Under the pieces are notes generated by a model. That model ran no database searches. It was not told the DNA's origin and saw only the letters and a program-made list of their open reading frames with translations. Shown here piece by piece: positions 32,440 to 42,734 of a stretch of DNA of 64,000 nucleotides. A program made the translations under genes and the position numbers. Source of the DNA: Gordionus sp. m RMFG-2023. Lineage: Eukaryota > Nematomorpha > Gordioida > Chordodea > Parachordodidae. How positions within the stretch are numbered: position 1 is the stretch's first letter; the number at the start of each line of letters is the position of its first letter. The stretch covers positions 50,879,561-50,943,560 of the forward strand of contig NC_088775.1 of NCBI RefSeq assembly GCF_954871325.1, read 5' to 3'.

Positions 32440-32890
32440 ATTTATATATATTTTTTTTAGTATATATTTTGATCGTTCATTTTTTTATTTTTTGTGTTAT
32501 ATGATTTCTTTAATAAATTTTTTTAAATATATTTTTTTGATTTATATTTTTTTTAAAATATATATTTTTTTTTCTTGATATATCTTTTGATCGCTAATTT
32601 TTTTATTTTTTGTGTTATATGTTTTTTTTAATATTTTTTTTAATATATATTTTTTAAATATATATATTTTTTTCAATATATTTTTTTGATTGATATTTTT
32701 TTTAAATATATTTTTTTTACTTGATATATCTTTTGATCGCTAATTTTTTTTATTTTTTGTGTTATATGATTTTTTTAATAAATTTTTTTAAATATATTTT
32801 TTTGATTGGTATTTTTTTAATATATTTTAAAATGATTTTTATATATTTATATTTTACGTAATTTTATCTATTATATATCTTTTGATAGAT
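32440..32890 (+). repeat. T-rich repeat block, copy 1
   Basis: Phrases TATTTTTTTGATTGATATTT and TTTTTATTTTTTGTGTTATATG recur every 110-130 bases. The block leads into the 120-bp satellite through ATATATCTTTTGATAGATAA. The same block and junction occur at 45,360-45,855. Confidence 0.75.
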
Positions 32891-32995
32891 AATTTTTTAG
32901 GTAATAGTGACAAATGTCATAATCGTTATTTTTGAACCTTTTTAAGTTTTTTTAAAGTAAATGGGTAAAAATATGTTTTGTATACATGTTAAATT
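32891..32995 (+). repeat. 120-bp satellite, single unit
   Basis: One unit from GTGACAAATGTCATAATCG to GTATACATGTTAAATT, then broken by the inverted piggyBac arm at an AATT shared by both sequences. Confidence 0.8.
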
Positions 32996-33589
32996 GTCAT
33001 CAATTTCAATTTGATAAGGTGTATCCGATTCATAATCATCACTATCAATTTGGTAACGTGTATCCGATTCATAATCATCTTCGGAATCAGTGGATGAGTT
33101 GTCTAACGAAGAACCTTCAGATGGAATGTCCAGATAATCATCCATATATATAACAAGCTAAAATTATTGCGAAATGAGTTGGCAAAATTTATCAATTATT
33201 TAAAAAAATAAATATTAAAAATATTGTTGTTAAGTGGCAGTGGTTAGTTTAATATACCACATTAAAAAGATCAAAATAATATATAAATATTATTTATTTG
33301 AGCAAAAATAAATATTAGAAAGATAGATAAAATAGGAATATATATATTTAAAAATATTTGATAAATATACTTACTTATAATTAAAATTGGAATTTTAAGA
33401 AAAATCACCGTAAAAAACGTATTTTGAAATAAAGGCGCGAAAAAAAAAATTAAAAAATAACTCCTCCACAAACATATGAAAAAGAATATCTTTTAATGTA
33501 TATTCGTGGTGGTTTCATTTTATATGATCAACTCCTTTAAAAGATATAAAGGTTAAAAGGTGGTTTTATATTTGCACTACCGCGACCGA
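32992..33589 (-). mobile_element. Truncated inverted piggyBac arm
   Basis: About 600 bp that is the reverse complement of 34,745-35,350, including the start of the transposase (MDDYLDIPSEGSSLD to IEIDDN) and the 5' untranslated part. The outer tip lacks the last few bases of the terminal repeat: it stops at CCGCGACCGA where the full element has AAAGGG. It joins satellite on one side and a hAT relic on the other. It cannot move by itself. Confidence 0.85.
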
Positions 33590-33961
33590 GATCTGGAAAT
33601 TTTACTATTAGATAGAGAAAAAAAAATTAAATTATCATCTGATAGAAAGGGGCAAAAAATATCTATTGTATCTTTAATAGATAAGTTCTCGGAAGTTATG
33701 AGAATAAATAGAGATGCAAACATTTTAAAATTCTGGGAGGAAAATTCTTCAATATATTCAGAATAATATACCTTTTCTAGAATCGTCATGGCTGTACCGG
33801 CGACACAAGTACAATAATTTATGTATTATAAAAATGACTATCTATTTTAGGTAAGCGTAGAACGTGGATTTTCATCGTTGACTAATTTACGTGGAAATCT
33901 GAAGAATGATATTTTAGAAGGTATCATGATTGTGCGATTGAATAAAATATTTAAAATATAA
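33590..33961 (+). pseudogene. hAT transposase C-terminal dimerisation domain with a 42-nt intron
   Basis: Exon sequence reads ANILKFWEENSSIYSE, a stop (probably a changed leucine codon), then YTFSRIVMAVPATQ; after the intron it continues VSVERGFSSLTNLRGNLKND and ILEGIMIVRLNKIF to a stop at 33,961. This is the hAT dimerisation domain (…ATQVSVERGFS…), needed for assembly of the transposase. Removing 33,809-33,850 restores the motif exactly. The 5' part is lost. One stop makes it non-functional as read. Confidence 0.8.
33809..33850 (+). other. Predicted spliceosomal intron, 42 nt
   Basis: Begins GTACAATAA, ends CTATTTTAG, contains an in-frame TAA, and lies between ACACAA and GTAAGC exactly where the hAT motif is otherwise continuous. 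TGACTAT near the 3' end could serve as branch site. Confidence 0.75.
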
Positions 33962-34153
33962 ATAATCTCATTTCAAATTATAAATGTGTATATATTGAAG
34001 TATAATAATAAATGAATGAAAAAAAGTCTTATTTTGAGTCATTATTTTTATGTTTCCTCTGAACCCGGACCCGAACCCTGGACCCGGGTCCTTTTTAAAT
34101 TTATTACCGGACCCGAACCCGGACCCTTTTTTGTCGAAGGGTTGACACCCTTG

Positions 34154-34735
34154 GTTTTTAAAAATCGGCTCAAAACGAGCCGTTTAACAACATTAGCTAA
34201 TGTGCTTGCTTATTAAATAATAATACTCGTTGAAAAATATGATAAAATACCAAATAGGTGAATTTTTTATATATGTCAAGTCAAATATTAAAAAAAAATT
34301 TTTTTTTAAATCCGGGCCGTGTAGCGTGTGAAAGATTGCCGTGAGATTTCGAATTCTCACACCATCAAAATCTCACGGCTCATACCATGTGAAAGTGATT
34401 TCATGAGATTTTTTTTATCGCTTCAAATACATTGGGGGCCATTTAAATATTCAGAATCTCACGGCTATTCAATATTACAAAATCTCATGGATTTTTTTAA
34501 AATATCACTATAGGAATTCAATATGGATTAGATTTTCTCAAATTTAAAACGTCAGATCTTAATGTAGCTGTTAAATTGAAAATATTTCTATATAATACAT
34601 TTTAATTTGAAAAGAGAGGAATATTTCCTGTGTATTATGAAGTAAGTTTTTAAACAATATATATTATATTTTATAAATATTTTTAGTGATAATTTTTCAA
34701 AATAAATGAATTTTTAAAATTTTCAAAAATTCCAC
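34154..34735. other. Spacer with MITE end and hairpin
   Basis: 34,155-34,190 (ATCGGCTCAAAACGAGCCG then TTTAACAACA) matches the ends of the small element at 42,529-42,734. 34,339-34,381 has a strong hairpin: GCCGTGAGATTT pairing with AAATCTCACGGC, and a third copy of AATCTCACGGCT lies at 34,460. No gene. Confidence 0.5.
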
Positions 34736-35192
34736 TTAACCCTTTCGGTCGCGGTAGTGCAAATATAAAACCACCTTTTAACCTTTATATCTTCTAAAGG
34801 AGTTGATCATATAAAATGAAACCACCACGAATATATATTAAAAGATATTCTTTTTCATATGTTTGTGGAGGAGTTATTTTTTAATTTTTTTTTTCGCGCC
34901 TTTATTTCAAAATACGTTTTTTACGGTGATTTTTCTTAAAATTCCAATTTTAATTATAAGTAAGTATATTTATCAAATATTTTTAAATATATATATTCCT
35001 CACTATTTTATCTATCTTTCTAATATTTATTTTTGCTCAAATAAATAATATTTATATATTATTTTGATCTTTTTAATGTGGTATATTAAACTAACCACTG
35101 CCACTTAACAACAATATTTTTAATATTTATTTTTTTAAATAATTGATAAATTTTGCCAACTCATTTCGCAATAATTTTAGCTTGTTATATAT

Positions 35193-36912
35193 ATGGATGA
35201 TTATCTGGACATTCCATCTGAAGGTTCTTCGTTAGACAACTCATCCACTGATTCCGAAGATGATTATGAATCGGATACACGTTACCAAATTGATAGTGAT
35301 GATTATGAATCGGATACACCTTATCAAATTGAAATTGATGACAATTCTGAACAAGATGCGTATGATCAATCTGCTACAAACCATAATAATCCTATCTGGT
35401 CCAAGAAATATTCTTCACAACCAGCATTAGAATTTGATAAAATATCAGGTCCAATATCATCTTTAAAAACGGACCCATTGTATCCATCAGATATATATAA
35501 GAAATTTATTAATGAAATTTATATGCCCAACAAAAAAATATTAAATATCAACCAACTAATCCTACAGAAATAAGAAAATTTTTATGTCTTCATATACTCT
35601 TTGGAATTAAAACTATTGCAAATTACAAAGATTATTGGAGTTCTAAACCAGAATTCCATGACAATTTTGTTTCATCCATAATGAAAGTAAAACGTTTTAT
35701 TTGGCTTATGGCCCACATCCATATAAATGACAATATCTTAGAACCATCGAGAAATGATGAAAATTATGATAAATTATACAAAATAAGACCATTCATTGAT
35801 AATATCCGTTCCTCTTGCTTGAAATATTTTCTTCCCTCGGAATATCAAGCAATTGACGAAGGAATGATTAGGTTCAAAGGCCGTATAGGATTTAGGCAAT
35901 ACATGCCTAAGAAACCCACGAAACGCGGTTTCAAGGTAATGTGTAAATTTTGTCATTATTTATTTCGGCTAAACTATATTTTTAGGTTTGGATGAGATGC
36001 GATAATTCAGGATATATGAATGATTTTAATATCTATGTTGGGAAAAATAAAGAGGTTGAAAGTAATTTTGGTTATAATGTTGTAACAAAGTTTTGTGAAG
36101 GACTTCAAAATCATAAAATATTTTTCGATAATTATTTTACGAGTTATACTCTAATGGCCGATTTAAAAAAGAAAGGTATATATGCTAGCAGAACACTAAA
36201 CAAAAATAGGAGATACTTGCCCATAAAGAATATGGAAACAAAATTAAAAAGAAGTGAGTTTGACTGGAGAAGTGACAAATATAATATAAGTATAATTAAA
36301 TGGCGAGATAATCGTGACGTATTTATAATGTCCAATTATATTGATCCGAGATCAGTGGATACTGTGAAGAGAAAAAATAAAAAAGGGGAAGTTTTTGACG
36401 AAAAATGTCCAATAATGATAAAGATGTATAATAAATATATGGGGTCTGTTGACCATTTCGACCATTTAAAGTCTTTATATGAAATTTCGCGAAAGTGGCG
36501 AAAATGGTGGCTACCAATATTCTTTTGGCTGATAGATGCGGCGATTATCAATTCATTCATAATATACAATATTCTTACAGATAATAAACTCTCATCGAAA
36601 GAATTCCGAAGACAAATAATTGCTAGCGAATTGGCATACTGTAAAAATGTTAATAGGGATGATAATATTCATAATGATAATAATTATATATCAATGCAAA
36701 GAAAAAATAATAAACCTTATATCCTTCCAGAAATTAGACTAAAAAATTCAGCTCATCAACCTCAGGCAGGAACCTCACGAAGGTGTACCTTCTGTAGTAC
36801 AAAGTTAAATCCCAGAAGAACAAGGTGGTCGTGCAAATCATGCAACGTACCACTCTGTCTAAATAAAAATAGAAATTGTTTTGAAAGTTTCCATAAGGTG
36901 TCAATGATATGA
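35193..36912 (+). pseudogene. piggyBac transposase, one frameshift, one intron
   Basis: Starts MDDYLDIPSEG with an acidic, repeated N-terminus. The first frame ends at 35,573, but from about 35,546 the next (-1) frame carries the family core (NPTEIRKFLCLHILFGIK). A run of seven A at 35,532-35,538 is the likely site of a one-base change. Catalytic aspartates of the family are seen in AIDEGMIRFKGR, IFFDNYFTSYTLM and GSVDHFDHLKS. The intron at 35,936-35,985 separates KRGFK from VWMRCDNSGY. The C-terminal cysteine-rich domain (CTFCSTKL … CKSCNVPLC … C … H) binds DNA ends. It cuts and pastes at TTAA. Length about 560 aa, normal for the family. Confidence 0.88.
35936..35985 (+). other. Predicted spliceosomal intron, 50 nt
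   Basis: GTAATGTGTA…TATATTTTTAG, with GGCTAAAC as a possible branch site. Removal joins GGTTTCAAG to GTTTGGATG in phase and gives the family's conserved GFK-V/L-W junction. Without splicing the frame stops. Confidence 0.82.
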
Positions 36913-37054
36913 ATTTAAAACCACCAGGGAGAGCCGCCATTTTGAATTTAAAAAACTTTTTTTGTGTGTTTTATATTATATTATATTAGAATCAATAAAA
37001 AAATTAGTAAATATCGTGTTGCATCATATTAATTTTATGAGGGAACCTAAAGGG

Positions 37055-37966
37055 TTAAATTAATATTTCAGGGAAAGTGTACTATGAGAAAGTGACAATT
37101 GTCATAATCGTTATTTTTGAACTTTTTTAAGATTTTTTAAAGTAAATGGGTAAAAATATGTTTTGTAAACATGTTAAATTAATATTTCAGTGAAAGTGTA
37201 TTATAGAAAAGTGATAATTGTCTTAATCGTTATTTTTAAACTTTTTTGAATTTTTTTAAAGTAAATGGGTAAAAATATGTTTTGTATACATGTTAAATTA
37301 ATATTTCAGTGAAAGTGTATATGGGAAAGTGACAATTGTCATAATCGTTATTTTTGAACTATTTTAAGATTTTTTGAAGTAAATGGGTAAAAATATGTTT
37401 TGTAAACATGTTAAATTAATATTTCAGTGAAAGTGTATTAGAAAAGTGACAATTGTCTTAATCTTTATTTTTAAACTTTTTTGAGTTTTTTTAAGATAAT
37501 AGGTAAAAATATGTTTTGTAAACATGTTAAATTAATATTTCAGTGAAAGTGTACTATGGAAAAGTGATAATTGTCATAATCGTTATTTTTAAACTCTTTT
37601 GAGTGTTTTTAAAGTAAATGGGTAAAAATATGTTTTATAAACATGTTAAATTAATATTTCACTGAAAGTGTACTATGGAAAAGTGACAATTGTCATAATC
37701 GTTATTTTTAAACTTTTTTGAGTTTTTTTAAAGTAAATGGGTAAGAATATGTTTTGTAAACATGTTAAATTAATATTTCAGTTAAAGTGTATTATAGAAA
37801 AGTGACAATTGTCATAATAGTTATTTTTAAACTTTTTTGAGTTTTTTTAAGGTAAATGGGTAAAAATATGTTTTGTAAACATGTTAAATTAATATCTCAG
37901 TGAAAGTGTACTATAGAAAAGTGACAATTGTCATAATCATTTTGAACTTTTTCGAGTTTTTTTAAG
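37055..37966 (+). repeat. 120-bp satellite array, about 7.5 units
   Basis: Units of about 118-120 bp, each with GTGACAATTGTCATAATCG, a T run, GTAAATGGGTAAAAATATG and CATGTTAAATTAATATTTCA. The first unit is entered at the TTAA beside piggyBac. The last ends at TTTTTTTAA and joins the 5' half of Ty3 element 2. Confidence 0.92.
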
Positions 37967-38365
37967 GTACCCTCTGAAATATCAATTTCATTGGAATTTA
38001 AATTTCCTCCTAAATTCAACTCGAAATTTCGAGGCTTTTTACTAATATTACTATAATTTTTAATAATATCCTGAGGATATTTTTTCCATTTAAAATTATC
38101 AACATTTTTTTTATTTGTATATTTCACAATGCTCCCAGGATATTTTTCCCATTTAAAAGCATTATATTTCATTATATTCAGATTATAACTATAATCAACC
38201 GTTTTAACTTTATCTTCATGTTTTTATTAAAACCATTAAAATTATGAGAATCCCATCTCTTTTTATTATTATAATATACTTTCTTAAAATTTTTATTTCC
38301 CTGTATTTTAACTGCTATATCATTACATTTGCTATCATATAGTCAGTGTAAAGCACAATTTATAG
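37967..38365 (-). pseudogene. Ty3-2 region between Gag and Pol
   Basis: Lysine- and asparagine-rich frames (DIAVKIQGNKNFKKVYYNN, then MKYNAFKWEKYPGSIV with a second WKKYPQDIIK). Stops break it near 38,170-38,180. No DTGA protease motif is readable. The last frame runs open to the satellite junction, where it would pass in phase into the pol ORF starting near 46,290. Confidence 0.5.
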
Positions 38366-38782
38366 CTATATGTCAAAACATACACGAGACCCATCCAAAT
38401 TCGATTTCAACGAATCAACTTTATTTACATCTAGGCCCGAAATTTTCCATACGTTGGAATTTTCTCCACTAGATTTTTGCAATGGAAAACCCATGCTAAA
38501 ATTCTGTTCCTTTACAATACAGGTTTTGGAATAATGACCCTTGTAACCGCACCGATTACAAATCATGTCAGCAATAATTTTTGGAAAACTTTTTCCATTC
38601 GAAATAGATCTATCACCGAATTGTTTCTTGTCCCCTTGATTACTCATATTAATCAACCTAGATACATCACTATAAATATTTTTAATGGATTCTTTTATAT
38701 CTTTTAATTCCTGGAGGATAACCACTGACCTCTCCATAAATTCCGAACGATCATCGTTATTATCTTTCATCGTTTCAACCAT
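38366..38782 (-). pseudogene. Gag zinc-knuckle part, Ty3-2
   Basis: 138 codons: a helical N-terminal part (ERSVVILQELKDIKESIKN) and a CCHC knuckle CNRCGYKGHYSKTC at about residues 75-88, followed by IVKEQNFSMGFPLQ. One knuckle only, compared with four in element 1. It sits in a different frame from the upstream membrane-segment ORF; the shift lies near 38,822. Confidence 0.8.
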
Positions 38783-38820
38783 TCCAGGTCTGCCGTTCTT
38801 GATTTCATTTAAAATTCCAT

Positions 38821-39108
38821 TTAACTACTTTCCAAGTCCGAAATTCTCTTAAAACAATTAGCCGACACCAGAGTGTCCTTTTTCCAATTACCATATACCT
38901 TGGTCGCAGCCAAAGTACATTTTCCACATAAAAATTTCAAAAGTATATATATTAAATATATAATTATTATTAATCCTAATGTAACTAAGTGATGGCCAAT
39001 ATCCAATTCATTAATGTTCTGATACAAGATTTTATAACCCATATCCTTAAAGATGACAATTTTATTAATAAAAGTAGGCTCAGAATACTTATCGAAATAC
39101 ACAACCAT
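38821..39108 (-). pseudogene. Gag N-terminal part with a membrane segment, Ty3-2
   Basis: 95 codons. Residues about 41-60 (LVTLGLIIIIYLIYILLKFL) form a strong hydrophobic helix, followed by CGKC and a basic region. Element 1 has a similar helix at residues 15-33. It is in the right place for Gag (after the leader, before the knuckle). A start at the ATG at 39,108 is assumed. No cleavage site is evident, so an anchor is more likely than a secretion signal. Confidence 0.65.
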
Positions 39109-39364
39109 CGCATATTACGAATTTCTACCTTAAAATTATGTTATTACAAAAAGTTATATTATATTATAAAACCTGGGTGTTACTCGAACTAATCTAAAAA
39201 AATATTTTTCACACTATTTTGTTAATTAAAATCCTAAAAAAATTTAAACAACAAAAACGTTATTATTGCGCTGTGTCCTAAGGTAACATATAATATATAA
39301 AATAAAAATGCGGTTTTTACCTTATAATAACGAATAGGTATCTCCCTAAGTCATGGTCAACACT
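39109..39364 (-). other. Leader of Ty3-2
   Basis: Non-coding stretch between the 5' LTR and Gag. The bases just inside the LTR read GTGTTGACCATGACTTAGGG; the expected TGG start of a primer site is not intact. Confidence 0.5.
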
Positions 39365-39674
39365 TTTGACGTCTCGTAACAGAAAGTATGGTAATTTACA
39401 AACAAATTTCCTTTTAGAACTTTTCACTTACAAAGTATCGTAACAAAAAGTATGATAATTTATAAACTAATTTCTTTTTAGAACTTTTATTTTTCATATA
39501 AAAACAGAATAATCAAAATCTATTTTTCTAAAACCACAAAAAAATGTATTCTATCATTATTATTAGTATTATTTTTTTAACATCTAATAATCAATAATTT
39601 TTTCTCCAATCAGATGTATACAATCCATCTAATTGACGTTTAATGCGAATATATGTTTTATACATACTAGGACA
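39365..39674 (-). repeat. 5' LTR of Ty3-2
   Basis: About 310 bp, matching 50,720-51,025 in reverse complement. In element sense it starts TGTCCTAGTATGTATAAAAC and ends ACGAGACGTCAAAA. ATAAG at 39,675-39,679 on plus (CTTAT in element sense) is the target duplication. Confidence 0.88.
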
Positions 39675-39679
39675 ATAAG

Positions 39680-40019
39680 GTATATAAAATATTGTATTAG
39701 CAGAAAATAATCTAGGCTGTATATGTGTGTAGGACATTTAATCTATAGCTCCAAATATTTTAATACTTATTTTTTGTGTTTTTATACATCAATATTAATT
39801 TTAATATAGAAAAAATGTTTAGCCCCAATTTAAACAAGATTGTCTGATGAAAATAGATAAACAGAATAATTTCTATATTAGGATTAGATATTATCATAGT
39901 AATTTTATATATTTTTTACTTTCCCGATGACGGGGTAATAAAATGCCAATTTTCCCCGGTTTTTTGGGGATAAATCATGTTTATAGAATTCCAAATCTTA
40001 AATAAAATTTATAGGATGT
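39680..40019. other. Unassigned flank
   Basis: AT-rich, with one patch around 39,920 (CCCGATGACGGGGTAATAAA) and a G/C cluster TTTCCCCGGTTTTTTGGGG. No gene or partner repeat seen. It was probably the left flank of the intact Ty3-2. Confidence 0.35.
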
Positions 40020-40470
40020 CTAGTAATTTTTGCTGATATTTTAATTTAACATATTTACAGTATATATTTTTACCTATTTGCGTCAAAAAATTTCAAACAC
40101 CTTTAGAAATAAGGATTATGATAATCGTCACTTATCTAAGGTACATCTTCACTGAAATATCAATTTAACATATTTACACTATATATTTTTACCTATTTCC
40201 GTCAAAAAATTCAAAAAACTTTAAAAATGAAGATTTTAATCTATGGTACATCTTCACTGAGTTTTTAATTAAACGCATTTACAATCTATATTTTTACCGT
40301 CAAAAATAAACTAATATGTTTTAAAATACAGATTATGATATTTGTCATTTTTAGAAAGGATCATCATTGAATTTATAATTTAACATATTTATAATATAAA
40401 TTATATTTTTACCCTTTTGTGCCAAAAAATTCAAAAATGTTAAAAAATAACATAACAATTGTCACATTTA
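40020..40470 (-). repeat. Diverged 120-bp satellite in opposite orientation
   Basis: Reverse complement resembles the satellite: CACTGAAATATCAATTTAAC, TATTTTTACCTATTT, then GATTATGATAATCGTCACTT. About four diverged units. All other blocks of this satellite are on plus. Confidence 0.7.
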
Positions 40471-40769
40471 AATATTATAAGACGATCATGTAAAATCACA
40501 TATAAAAATTTAATATAAATATTTAAAAATAAATTATTTAAACTAGTTCTTTTAATATACTAAAAAAAATAGATAATTTTACAAAAATGATAAAAATAAA
40601 CCTATAAAAGATTTCAACTAAAAGATAAATAATTCACAAAAAAATAAATTAAAAAAGAAGATTTTAAATTCTTATCAATTCAAATTTTGCTTAAAATTTT
40701 TGCATGAAAAACACAAATTAATTGTAACAAAAATAATATTAAACAATACCTATTCGAAATATTCGTCCT
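40471..40769. other. AT-rich stretch, nothing recognised
   Basis: A-rich flank between satellite and minisatellite. No ORF of note. Confidence 0.4.
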
Positions 40770-41050
40770 CTAGTCGACTTAAGTTCACGACTCAAGTGGA
40801 AAACTCATGTTCTCGACTCAAGTCGACTTGAGTTTATGACTCGAGTTGACTGGAGTTTATGACTCGAGTTGACTGGAGTTTACGATTCGAGTCGACTTGA
40901 GTTCATGATTTGACTTCACGACTTAAGTCGACTTGGGTTCAACGATTTAAGTCGACTTGGGTTCAACGACTTAAGTCGACTCGAGTTCACGACTTCAGTG
41001 AGTCGACTCGAGCTCACGACTTCGGTGAGTCGACTAATTCGACTAACGAC
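40770..41050 (+). repeat. GTCGAC minisatellite
   Basis: About 12 imperfect units of 20-24 bp of the type GACTTGAGTTCACGACTCGA, many centred on the palindromes AGTCGACT or ACTCGAGT. It is far more GC-rich than its surroundings and runs directly into the LINE 2 RT sequence. Confidence 0.8.
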
Positions 41051-41097
41051 TCAGACTCCGACTTTTTTAACAACACTACCTCTAACTATGCCTACTC

Positions 41098-41232
41098 CTC
41101 CTCTAACCGCCATGGAAGTTACTAAGGCAATAGCCTCCTTCAGAAAAGACTCCTCAGGAGGACTTGACGGTTTTAGAGCTATATACCTTCAAGACCACAC
41201 CAAATCAACAATCATCAACACTGAACTATACA
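41098..41232 (+). pseudogene. LINE 2 RT, N-terminal part before hAT-C
   Basis: Reads PPLTAMEVTKAIASFRKDSS, then GGLDGFRAIYLQDH, the standard RT lead. It ends at ACTATACA, the hAT target site. The reading resumes after the second ACTATACA at 43,062. Confidence 0.75.
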
Positions 41233-41639
41233 CAGAGTTGGGCAGGTCCTCTGAAAAAGAATCGAGATACAGATTCTTTGTGAAAAAATGAATTTTAGAT
41301 ACAGATACTAGTATCTTTTTCAAAATATCAAAAAGATAAAAGATACTTGTATCTTTTGCCTAATTAGAGTATCTTAAATATAAGATACTTTTAAATTTAA
41401 ATTAGAATAGTTTATAAAATACAGTTTTTATTATTTATTTTGAAGAACATAACATACGCATATAATAAGAATGAGTATTTGCATTAATTAATAAAATATT
41501 TAATGATGAGTTAATTATAATAATCAGGCATTTTAATTAGTAATAGCCGATTCTTAGAATAGATAGGGAAGGGAGACTAGTATTTTTAATGGGAATTGAA
41601 ATATTAATTTGCATAAGAGTATATAAAATAGATTCATTC

Positions 41640-41960
41640 TTTTATAAGATAATCAAATTTTTCAAATAATTTATCATTAGACCTTTGCCGTTTTGGCCTA
41701 CTTAACATTGTGCCAAAACTAAATTACCTTTCAATTGGAGCTGATAAAGGTATTGCAGTATTATATTTATAAAAAATTTCCTTAATGAAAGGATAATAAT
41801 TAAGCATTTATAATGTATTTAGACTTTCTTTAATATAATCTAAAGCCTCCCATTTAATGTTCTTTGTATTATTGAACTCAGCAACATTTGTTTCACCAAA
41901 AGAAACATAATCGTTAAATGTATCAGTGTTATAGTTTGAGCTTGATTATATACTCTGGTA
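41640..41960 (-). pseudogene. hAT transposase C-terminal relic inside hAT-C
   Basis: On minus, frames read NNTKNIKWEALDYIKESLNT, stop, LNYYPFIKEIFYKYNTAIPL, then SAPIER, stop, FSFGTMLSRPKRQRSNDKLF and EKFDYLI. This is the dimerisation domain of the BED-finger type of hAT enzyme (…SAPVERLFSFGGLI…). Two stops and the absence of the core mean it is dead. It is distinct from the hAT relic at 33.6 kb (SVERGFSSL type). Confidence 0.75.
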
Positions 41961-42528
41961 TTACATTTAGGGCTTCTTTTAAATATATTTTGAAAGTATT
42001 TGCTTTTATCATCTGATGCAATTCAAAAGTTCTTAAAGTATGGATGTGATATTGATGTCAAAAAAACCTTATTATATTCAAATAATAGGAAAATATTTTC
42101 TAAAATCAATTTCTCAAACAACCTTAGGCAGCTTTAATAAAGGTAGCAATATTGTAAATTTGAATATTTAGGATAATTTATGCCCCTTTTAACCACACAT
42201 AAATAATATACTTTAATATGTTTAACAATTTTTGTTTAACCATTTCTTTTTTTTGTTTATACAGGTTTTACATCTAGCCTGTACATTGACTTTTTTAAAT
42301 TATATTTTTAAAAAATTTCTATATAAAATTTTAAGATTTCGATTTGATTTACGGGAACTTATTTCCATAATTTAAATTTCACTTCCATGAGTGTTAATCA
42401 TCCTACAAATTAAAAAAATATTCATAAAATTGGTAATGATACTCTATCGAATTACATTTATATATAAAATATAATCTTTACTTATTTCGTTTTGGTGCTG
42501 TTAATTTATATCTATATACCTAGTTTTA

Positions 42529-42734
42529 TTAAACGGTTCGTTTTGAGCCGATTTTTAAAAACGGCTAACTCAATATTTCACACAGAAAGATCTTAGCAAG
42601 CCTGAAGATTTTGCTCATAGAAGGAACAAAGGTCTAGGCATACATTAATGAAATCTCGAGTCTTAGGCAATATTTTTCTGGCTAAAATATTGAGTTAGCC
42701 GTTTTAAAAAATCTGCTCAAAATGAGCCGGTTAA
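42529..42734. mobile_element. Small inverted-repeat element (MITE)
   Basis: 206 bp with long imperfect terminal repeats: TTAAACGGTTCGTTTTGAGC at left and, read inward from the right, TTAACCGGCTCATTTTGAGC, continuing for about 45 bases to AACGGCTAACTCAAT. One end of the same family lies at 34,155-34,190. No coding content. The target duplication is unclear. Confidence 0.65.

Larger units (their letters stand above)
33590..34153 (+). mobile_element. 3' end of a hAT element
   Basis: Contains the last part of a hAT transposase (33,590-33,961) and a non-coding end with GGACCCG-type subterminal repeats, finishing TCGAAGGGTTGACACCCTTG. Read inward, the terminus is CAAGGGTGTCAACCC. The 5' half is missing, replaced by the inverted piggyBac arm. 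Confidence 0.7.
34740..37054 (+). mobile_element. piggyBac element with TTAA target duplication
   Basis: 2,315 bp. It starts CCCTTTCGGTCGCGG and ends CCTAAAGGG, giving short terminal repeats CCCTTT(C/A)GGT, with TTAA on both outer sides (34,736-34,739 and 37,055-37,058). These are the hallmarks of piggyBac. It encodes a transposase on plus that is complete apart from one frameshift in an A run and contains one 50-nt intron. Its right flank is the 120-bp satellite at its natural TTAA (CATGTTAAATT). Confidence 0.92.
37967..39674 (-). mobile_element. Ty3/Gypsy element 2, 5' half (inverted)
   Basis: On minus: 5' LTR (39,674-39,365), leader, Gag with membrane segment and one zinc knuckle, and the start of the following region, cut at 37,967 against satellite. 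The LTR matches that at 50,720-51,025, and the base-pairs outside both LTRs form the same duplication (CTTAT in element sense). I infer that it was once joined to the pol half at 46,290. Confidence 0.85.

Noticed and set aside
34339-34381. Hairpin GCCGTGAGATTT as a terminator or structured RNA gene
   Set aside because: No gene ends upstream, and the third copy at 34,460 suggests a transposon-derived inverted repeat.
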